Made by a program: the position numbers and the translations under genes
Assembly: GCA_947627345.1 (NCBI GenBank)
Contig: CANQVS010000010.1
Span: 1-64,000, forward strand
Direction of reading: 5' to 3'
Length of the DNA: 64,000 nt
DNA from: an uncultured Clostridia bacterium
GTDB lineage: Bacteria; Bacillota; Clostridia; Oscillospirales; Acutalibacteraceae
Shown: piece by piece, positions 59,317 to 64,000 of the stretch
How positions within the stretch are numbered: the first letter of the stretch is position 1
Layout of the letters: every line of letters begins with the position of its first letter
The notes under the pieces: model-generated
The model's database searches: none
Seen by the model: only the letters and a program-made list of their open reading frames with translations
What the model was told of the DNA's origin: nothing

Positions 59317-60756
59317 ATGGCTGATAATAAAAAAATGGTTGAGGCGATTACAAGCCGAGACGAGGATTTTGCGAAATGGTACACGGATATTGTAAAGAAA
59401 GCGGAGCTTGTCGATTATTCGAGCGTTAAGGGCTGTATGGTTTTCCGCCCGTACGGTTACGCGATATGGGAAAATATCCAGGCGGATATGGACAGACGCT
59501 TTAAGGAAACAGGCGTTGAGAACGTTTATATGCCGATGTTTATTCCCGAAAGCCTTCTCCAAAAGGAAAAGGACCATGTTGAGGGATTCGCTCCCGAGTG
59601 CGCGTGGGTTACAATCGGCGGTCAGGAAAAGCTGAACGAACGCCTTTGCGTTCGTCCTACCTCTGAAACATTATTTTGCGAGCATTATAAAAAGGTCATA
59701 GAAACATACCGTGATTTGCCAAAGCTTTACAACCAATGGTGTTCCGTTGTAAGGTGGGAAAAAACGACGAGGCCTTTCCTGAGAAACTCCGAGTTTTTGT
59801 GGCAGGAAGGTCACACAATGCACGAAACAGCGGAAGAAGCGCAGGAAGAAACTCTGCGTATGCTGAAAGTTTACGAGGACTTTTACCGCGACACCCTCGC
59901 GATTCCCGCCGTTGTTGGCAAAAAAACCGAAAAAGAGAAATTTGCCGGAGCCGAGGCTACATATACAATTGAGCCTATGATGCACAACGGAGTTGCTCTG
60001 CAGGGCGGAACATCTCACTACTTCGGCGACGGTTTCGCAAAGAACTTTGATATAAAATTCCAGGGTCGCGATAACAAACTCCATTATCCTCATCAAACCT
60101 CGTGGGGGGCCTCAACAAGAATGATTGGCGCGATTATTATGGTTCACGGCGATGACGACGGACTTATCCTCCCTCCGAAAGTAAGTCCTGTTCAGGTTGC
60201 GATTATTCCTATTGCTATGCACAAAAAAGGCGTTTTGGAAAAAGCGGGGGAGCTTAAAGAAAGACTTCAAAAACAATTCCGCGTTAAGCTTGACGACAGC
60301 GACCACGCGCCCGGCTGGAAGTTCTCGGAATACGAAATGAAAGGCGTTCCCGTAAGAGTTGAAATCGGCCCTAAGGATATTGAAAACGGTCAATGCGTGA
60401 TTGTGCGCAGAGATACGCGCGAAAAGATTTTTACCCCTCTTGAAAATCTTGAGGAAACGGTTAAAAAAACCTTAGAGGAAATTCACAACGATATGTACGA
60501 CAGAGCGCTTAAAAATATGCAGGAGAAAACCCACGTCGCAACAACCTATGAACAATTCGTTGAGCTTGGAAAAGAGCAGGGCGGATTTATCAAAGCGATG
60601 TGGTGCGGTGACAGCGAATGCGAAGAAAAGCTGAAAGAAGTTACAGGCGGAGTTAAGAGCCGTTGCATCCCGTTTGAGGAGGAGCATTTGGCCGACACCT
60701 GCGTTTGCTGTCAGAAAAAAGCCAAACATATGGTATACTGGGGCAAGCAGTATTAA
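59317..60756 (+). CDS. proS: Prolyl-tRNA synthetase (archaeal/eukaryote-like type)
   Basis: A class II synthetase charging tRNA-Pro. The 479 aa show '[13 protein letters not shown]', '[11 protein letters not shown]', '[12 protein letters not shown]', '[18 protein letters not shown]' and '[16 protein letters not shown]'. An anticodon domain and a C-terminal Cys-rich zinc-like tail ('CGDSECEE...CVCCQ') follow. The short length without a large editing insert and the tail mark the archaeal-like form found in some bacteria, including Clostridia. Starts after GGAGG; metA follows by 20 bp. Confidence 0.97.
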   Translation: MADNKKMVEAITSRDEDFAKWYTDIVKKAELVDYSSVKGCMVFRPYGYAIWENIQADMDRRFKETGVENVYMPMFIPESLLQKEKDHVEGFAPECAWVTIGGQEKLNERLCVRPTSETLFCEHYKKVIETYRDLPKLYNQWCSVVRWEKTTRPFLRNSEFLWQEGHTMHETAEEAQEETLRMLKVYEDFYRDTLAIPAVVGKKTEKEKFAGAEATYTIEPMMHNGVALQGGTSHYFGDGFAKNFDIKFQGRDNKLHYPHQTSWGASTRMIGAIIMVHGDDDGLILPPKVSPVQVAIIPIAMHKKGVLEKAGELKERLQKQFRVKLDDSDHAPGWKFSEYEMKGVPVRVEIGPKDIENGQCVIVRRDTREKIFTPLENLEETVKKTLEEIHNDMYDRALKNMQEKTHVATTYEQFVELGKEQGGFIKAMWCGDSECEEKLKEVTGGVKSRCIPFEEEHLADTCVCCQKKAKHMVYWGKQY

Positions 60757-60776
60757 TTTGATTTAACGGTGATTAT

Positions 60777-61706
60777 ATGCCAATTAAAGTACAAAGCCAT
60801 CTGCCCGCTATAAAAATACTTGAGGGCGAAAACATCTTTATTATGCCCGAAGAAAGGGCAATGGCGCAGGACATACGTCCGCTTAAAATTATTATTTTAA
60901 ATCTTATGCCTACTAAAATCGAAACAGAAACCCAGCTTATGCGGCTTCTCGGCAACAGCCCCCTGCAGGTGGATATTGAACTTTTGCAAATGGCAACTCA
61001 TAAGTCGAAAAACACCTCGCGCAGACATCTGACCACCTTTTACAAAACCTTTGACGAAATTAAAAATCAGCGCTTTGACGGTATGATTATCACGGGTGCT
61101 CCCGTTGAACTTTTGGATTTTGAGGAGGTCGATTACTGGGAAGAGCTTTGTGAAATTATAGACTGGACGAAGAAAAACGTCTATTCAACATTTCACATCT
61201 GCTGGGGCGCGCAGGCGGGGCTATACCACCGTTACGGCGTAAGAAAATTTGAGTTTGAAGAAAAGCTTTCGGGCGTTTTTGAACACAAGATTCTAAACCC
61301 CCTCCACCCCCTTTTAAGAGGTTTTGACGACACATTCAAGATACCTCACTCGCGTTTTACGGGAGTCGAGGAGGACGATATTTTAAAAAAAGATAAGCTT
61401 GAAATACTCGCAAAGGGCGATGAGGCGGGAGTCGCAATAGTCTGCAACAAAAACGGCCGTGAATTTTACGTTCTCGGTCACGCGGAATACGACCGCGACA
61501 CTCTTGCAAGAGAATATTTCAGAGATATTAACAGAGGACTTGACGCAAGTATTCCCTCAAACTATTTTCCCGACGACGACCCGAGCAAAACTCCGCCGAT
61601 GAGTTGGCGCAGTTACGCCTCTCTCTTGTTTTCAAACTGGCTCAATTACTACGTTTATCAGCAGACGCCGTACGACTTGGAAGACTTAAAAAAGATGTAC
61701 GAATAA
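60777..61706 (+). CDS. metAA: Homoserine O-acetyltransferase (MetA family)
   Basis: It activates homoserine for methionine synthesis. The 309-aa glutamine-amidotransferase-like fold shows '[20 protein letters not shown]', '[18 protein letters not shown]' and the nucleophile in '[10 protein letters not shown]' (Cys142). Residue 111 is Glu. In MetA studies Glu at this site marks acetyl-CoA use (Bacillus cereus type) and Gly marks succinyl-CoA, so acetyltransferase is the better call. It starts after CGGTGAT and is probably co-transcribed with proS. No SAM riboswitch is seen upstream. Confidence 0.95.
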   Translation: MPIKVQSHLPAIKILEGENIFIMPEERAMAQDIRPLKIIILNLMPTKIETETQLMRLLGNSPLQVDIELLQMATHKSKNTSRRHLTTFYKTFDEIKNQRFDGMIITGAPVELLDFEEVDYWEELCEIIDWTKKNVYSTFHICWGAQAGLYHRYGVRKFEFEEKLSGVFEHKILNPLHPLLRGFDDTFKIPHSRFTGVEEDDILKKDKLEILAKGDEAGVAIVCNKNGREFYVLGHAEYDRDTLAREYFRDINRGLDASIPSNYFPDDDPSKTPPMSWRSYASLLFSNWLNYYVYQQTPYDLEDLKKMYE

Positions 61707-61758
61707 CAATAAAGCTTACAAATGTGCCGAAAACATTAATTGAACATTAATTGACTTT

Positions 61759-61800
61759 ATAGGATAACGCCTGATAAATCCAAAGCGTTATCCTATTTCT
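61759..61800 (+). terminator. proS-metA terminator
   Basis: Perfect AGGATAACGC/GCGTTATCCT stem (61761-61770 with 61785-61794) followed by ATTTCTATT. Just before it a TGAACATTAAT direct repeat occurs. Confidence 0.75.
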
Positions 61801-61813
61801 ATTCTAATTGACA

Positions 61814-61846
61814 AAGGGACTGTATCTTCTTTGATACAGTCCCCTT
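61814..61846 (-). terminator. Terminator of the spoIIA operon
   Basis: 11-bp stem GGGACTGTATC/GATACAGTCCC with flanking A/T pairs. On the minus strand TTTG follows. It may act in both directions between convergent operons. Confidence 0.65.
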
Positions 61847-61881
61847 GTCTGGAGATTTTATGAAAGGCAGATTATAGGCTA

Positions 61882-62541
61882 TTAAACAGAAAGCTTTTCC
61901 CTCATAAAAGTGAGGATTTTTTTCTCCCTGCGGCTGACTTGAACCTGCGTCATATTTAAAACCTTAGCGGTTTCGCTTTGGGTCTGAAACTTAAAATAAC
62001 GCAGTTCAATTATCTTTTTATCATCATTGCTCAAAAGATTTATAACCTCGCTGAGCGCAAGCTTTTCGGTCAGCTTATCCATTATATCATCGGTCGGCAA
62101 ATCAATCTGTCGGTTTTCGTCGTCTTCACTGCTGTTGGTAAGTGAAATCGGGTAACGTGAAGCGTTTATCGCGTCGGCTACTTTTTCCTCGGGTACGCAT
62201 AAATTTTTTGACAGCTCCGAAACAGTCGGGCTTCTCCCGAATTTATCCTGAAAAATTTGAGTTTCCCTGTTAATTTTAAGCGAAAGCTCTTTTAAACTAC
62301 GGCTGACTTTAACCGTTCCCCCGTCGCGGAACAGACGCTTTATTTCTCCGAGAATTACGGGAACCGCATAGGTGGAAAGCTGAAGCTTTAAATCGGGGTT
62401 AAAATTATTAACCGCCTTGACAAGACCGACACAGCCCGCGGAAAAAAGCTCCTCATACTCAATACCGCGGTTTCTAAAGCGCTTACAGCACGCGTGAACA
62501 AGAGCCAGGTTGTCCTCTACAATTTTATCGCGCTCGTTCAT
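61882..62541 (-). CDS. sigF: Sporulation sigma factor SigF
   Basis: The first forespore-specific sigma factor. The 219 aa carry region 2 ('DNLALVHACCKRFRNRGIEYEELFSAGCVGLVKAV', 'STYAVPVILGEIKR'), region 3 ('SRSLKELSLKI', 'GRSPTVSELSKNLCV') and region 4 HTH ('QSETAKVLNMTQVQVSRREKKI'). It is the third gene of spoIIAA-spoIIAB-sigF and its ATG overlaps the spoIIAB stop. Confidence 0.96.
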   Translation of the reverse strand: MNERDKIVEDNLALVHACCKRFRNRGIEYEELFSAGCVGLVKAVNNFNPDLKLQLSTYAVPVILGEIKRLFRDGGTVKVSRSLKELSLKINRETQIFQDKFGRSPTVSELSKNLCVPEEKVADAINASRYPISLTNSSEDDENRQIDLPTDDIMDKLTEKLALSEVINLLSNDDKKIIELRYFKFQTQSETAKVLNMTQVQVSRREKKILTFMREKLSV

Positions 62542-62972
62542 CTAAGCGGTACTATTTTTTTCGTAAGGGTAACGCTTGTCCCCTTTTCGGGTACGGAGTG
62601 AACCTTTACGCTGTCCATAAAGCTCTGCATAACGGCAAAACCAAGTCCCGCGCGTTCCTCGTCCTTTGCGGTTGTAAACAGCGGCTGCATAGCCTCTTTA
62701 ACATCCTCAATCCCAACGCCTTTATCACGGATTTTTATTATAACAAGCTTGTCCTCGGTAATTTTAGCGTCTATGTAAACCGTACCGATTTCACGGCGGT
62801 AGCCGTGAACTATACAGTTTGTAACCGCCTCGCTGACCGCAGTTTTTATATCGGCAAGCTCCCCGATTGTCGGGTCAAGCTCCATAACAAACGCTGAGAC
62901 CGCGCTCCTTGCAAAGCTTTCGTTAACGCTTTTGCTTGGAAAATTCAAGTGCATTTCATTTACCACATTCAT
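62538..62972 (-). CDS. spoIIAB: Anti-sigma F factor SpoIIAB
   Basis: A GHKL-type serine kinase that holds SigF inactive and phosphorylates SpoIIAA. The 144 aa show the N box 'DIKTAVSEAVTNCIVHGY', G1 'IRDKGVGIEDV' and G2 'RAGLGFAVMQSFMD'. It begins directly after the spoIIAA stop (TAAATG). Confidence 0.96.
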   Translation of the reverse strand: MNVVNEMHLNFPSKSVNESFARSAVSAFVMELDPTIGELADIKTAVSEAVTNCIVHGYRREIGTVYIDAKITEDKLVIIKIRDKGVGIEDVKEAMQPLFTTAKDEERAGLGFAVMQSFMDSVKVHSVPEKGTSVTLTKKIVPLR

Positions 62973-63272
62973 TTATAACACCCCCAATGAAGTAACACCG
63001 CTAAGTTCGATTATGCGGGAAAGATTCTCGGGTATATTTTTAATTTTCAATTCTCCGCCTACAAGCCCCACGGCACGGTAACGGCCCATAATAAGTCCTA
63101 TCCCCGAGCTGTCCATAAAACTCACCTTTGAAAAGTCGAGTTCAAGACGGCGCGGTCTCAGGGAATTAATACGGCTGTCGATTGTCGTGCGGAGATTGGC
63201 GGCGCGGTTATGGTCAATTTCTCCGTTTAAATAAACGGTCAAAACATCATTTTTATAGTCTGTTTGTATCAT
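62973..63272 (-). CDS. spoIIAA: Anti-sigma F factor antagonist SpoIIAA
   Basis: A STAS-domain switch protein that frees SigF by binding SpoIIAB. The 99 aa contain 'EIDHNRAANLRTTIDSRI' and the phospho-site loop 'FMDSSGIGLIMGRY', with the equivalent Ser at about 56. It starts after GGGAGAAG. I found no clear SigH promoter in the short upstream gap. Confidence 0.95.
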   Translation of the reverse strand: MIQTDYKNDVLTVYLNGEIDHNRAANLRTTIDSRINSLRPRRLELDFSKVSFMDSSGIGLIMGRYRAVGLVGGELKIKNIPENLSRIIELSGVTSLGVL

Positions 63273-63295
63273 AAGTCTGCTTCTCCCAAATAAAT

Positions 63296-63325
63296 AGCCT
63301 GTACCAATAATAATTGATACAGGCT
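63296..63325 (-). terminator. Hairpin between folC and spoIIAA
   Basis: Stem AGCCTGTA/TACAGGCT with an inner CAAT/ATTG helix, then ATTTATTT on the minus strand. A weak terminator, allowing possible read-through into spoIIA. Confidence 0.6.
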
Positions 63326-63353
63326 GAAAATTATGTCGTTTAATGTTATATAA

Positions 63354-64000
63354 TTATTTTATTTTCGGGCGGATTTCACTTGCAAGATACAAAGACCCTG
63401 CAATAACTATAAGACTGTCGTTTTTAACCGCTCTATCACTTGCAGATTTAAGCGCGGAATTAACATCATTAAACGCCTTAACCTCTTTAAAATACGGTCC
63501 GCATCTTTTGGCGAGTTCCTCCGAATTAAGCGACCGCGCATTGTTAACGGGAACAGTATATACCGCGTCAAATATGCCCTCAAGAATTTTTATGGAGCTT
63601 TTGCTGTCCTTATCCGCAAGCATTCCGAGAATTAAAACCGAGCTTTTCTTTGTGTTGAATTTTTCAACCGCGCGTCTTAATGCTGATATTCCGTCGGGAT
63701 TATGCGCCCCGTCAAGAATAATCATCGGATTTTCGGATAAAAGCTCAAACCTCGCGGGATTTACCGCGTTTTTAAATCCGTCACGAATATTTTTATCGGT
63801 AATATTAAAATATTTCTTTACAACCTCAACCGTACTAAGCGCCGTCCTTGCGTTTTCAATCTGGTGTTCTCCGACGAAAGGCAAAGTAATTTCAAAACCG
63901 TTGTAAACAAACTTCGTTTCGGTAATACTTTCTTCGATAATATTAATCTCGGTATTTTCACTTTTTATAATTTCAACGTTTTTTTCAAGGCAGTTTTTTT
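63354..64000 (-). CDS. folC: Folylpolyglutamate synthase/dihydrofolate synthase FolC (partial)
   Basis: This Mur-ligase-like enzyme adds glutamate to folates. Only the C-terminal ~215 codons lie in the window and the gene runs off the right edge. The reading frame stays open from the track's false start at 63884 to 64000 ('NCLEKNVEIIKSENTEIN'). Motifs: 'LPFVGEHQIENA', 'NPARFELLSENPMIILDGAHNPDG' (family signature), 'LILGMLADKD' and the end 'LIVIAGSLYLASEIR'. Confidence 0.93.
   Translation of the reverse strand, partial: KNCLEKNVEIIKSENTEINIIEESITETKFVYNGFEITLPFVGEHQIENARTALSTVEVVKKYFNITDKNIRDGFKNAVNPARFELLSENPMIILDGAHNPDGISALRRAVEKFNTKKSSVLILGMLADKDSKSSIKILEGIFDAVYTVPVNNARSLNSEELAKRCGPYFKEVKAFNDVNSALKSASDRAVKNDSLIVIAGSLYLASEIRPKIK

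Noticed and set aside
63343-63906. 187-aa plus-strand ORF at the right edge
   Set aside because: Shadow of folC, whose frame is open through to the window end.
1-64000. tRNA or rRNA genes
   Set aside because: No cloverleaf, GTTCGANTC arm or rRNA sequence was recognised anywhere in the window.

Overview
The window reads as chromosomal DNA of a spore-forming, low-to-mid GC member of the Clostridia, probably an Oscillospiraceae/Ruminococcaceae-type gut anaerobe. The evidence is a spoIIAA-spoIIAB-sigF operon, Firmicutes operon orders (ylxM-ffh-rpsP-khpA, phoH-ybeY-dgkA-era-yqzL-recO), strong AGGAGG-type ribosome sites and sigma-A promoters. The family assignment is inference; no rRNA or tRNA gene is visible.

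Layout. (1) 1-0.6 kb: decayed IS200-type transposase joined to an IS3-like fragment. (2) 0.6-13.4 kb, minus strand: a division and cell-wall (dcw) cluster read as mraZ-rsmH-ftsL-pbp-mraY-ftsW-murG-murA-ftsQ-ftsZ. It has no mur ligase genes and no ftsA, and a four-copy repeat lies where murE/murF often stand. (3) 13.6-22.0 kb, minus strand: coaD/rsmD, uvrC, an HPr, then trmD-rimM and khpA-rpsP-ffh-ylxM. These last two blocks are separated by a plus-strand module: a promoter, an elaborately folded leader RNA with mutually exclusive terminator/antiterminator helices, and a SLOG-family gene. (4) 22.4-32.7 kb, plus strand: phoH (apparent AUU start), ybeY, dgkA, era, yqzL-like, recO, mutS2, a DUF1858 protein, trmK, a Nif3 protein, trmB and a Ca-loop lipoprotein. 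(5) 32.7-42.7 kb, plus strand: a two-component system, yqhQ, prmC, recA-recX-rimO-pgsA-cysS and a polysaccharide deacetylase. (6) 42.8-50.7 kb, mixed: queT behind a preQ1 riboswitch, a small orphan protein, a phosphohexomutase, two HTH-membrane proteins from a recent duplication (one broken by an amber codon), a GH31 glycosidase and an acyltransferase. (7) 50.7-58.7 kb, minus strand: an aromatic amino-acid cluster, aroE-aroK-aroF-tyrA-aroB-aroA-aroC-pheA. (8) 58.9-64 kb: acpP, proS and metA (plus), then spoIIA and a partial folC (minus).

The genes are mostly core: envelope growth and division, translation and tRNA modification, DNA repair, aromatic amino acids and sporulation onset. Most CDS starts given here were re-chosen from the Shine-Dalgarno position where the ORF track began too early or too late.

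The strongest candidate for something undescribed is the leader RNA and SLOG gene at 18.93-19.61 kb. Next come the repeat array at 8.19-8.66 kb, the AUU-started phoH, the 10-bp-phased MraZ operator and the start codon buried in a terminator-like hairpin at 41.95 kb. Everything was read by eye; no search or folding program was run.
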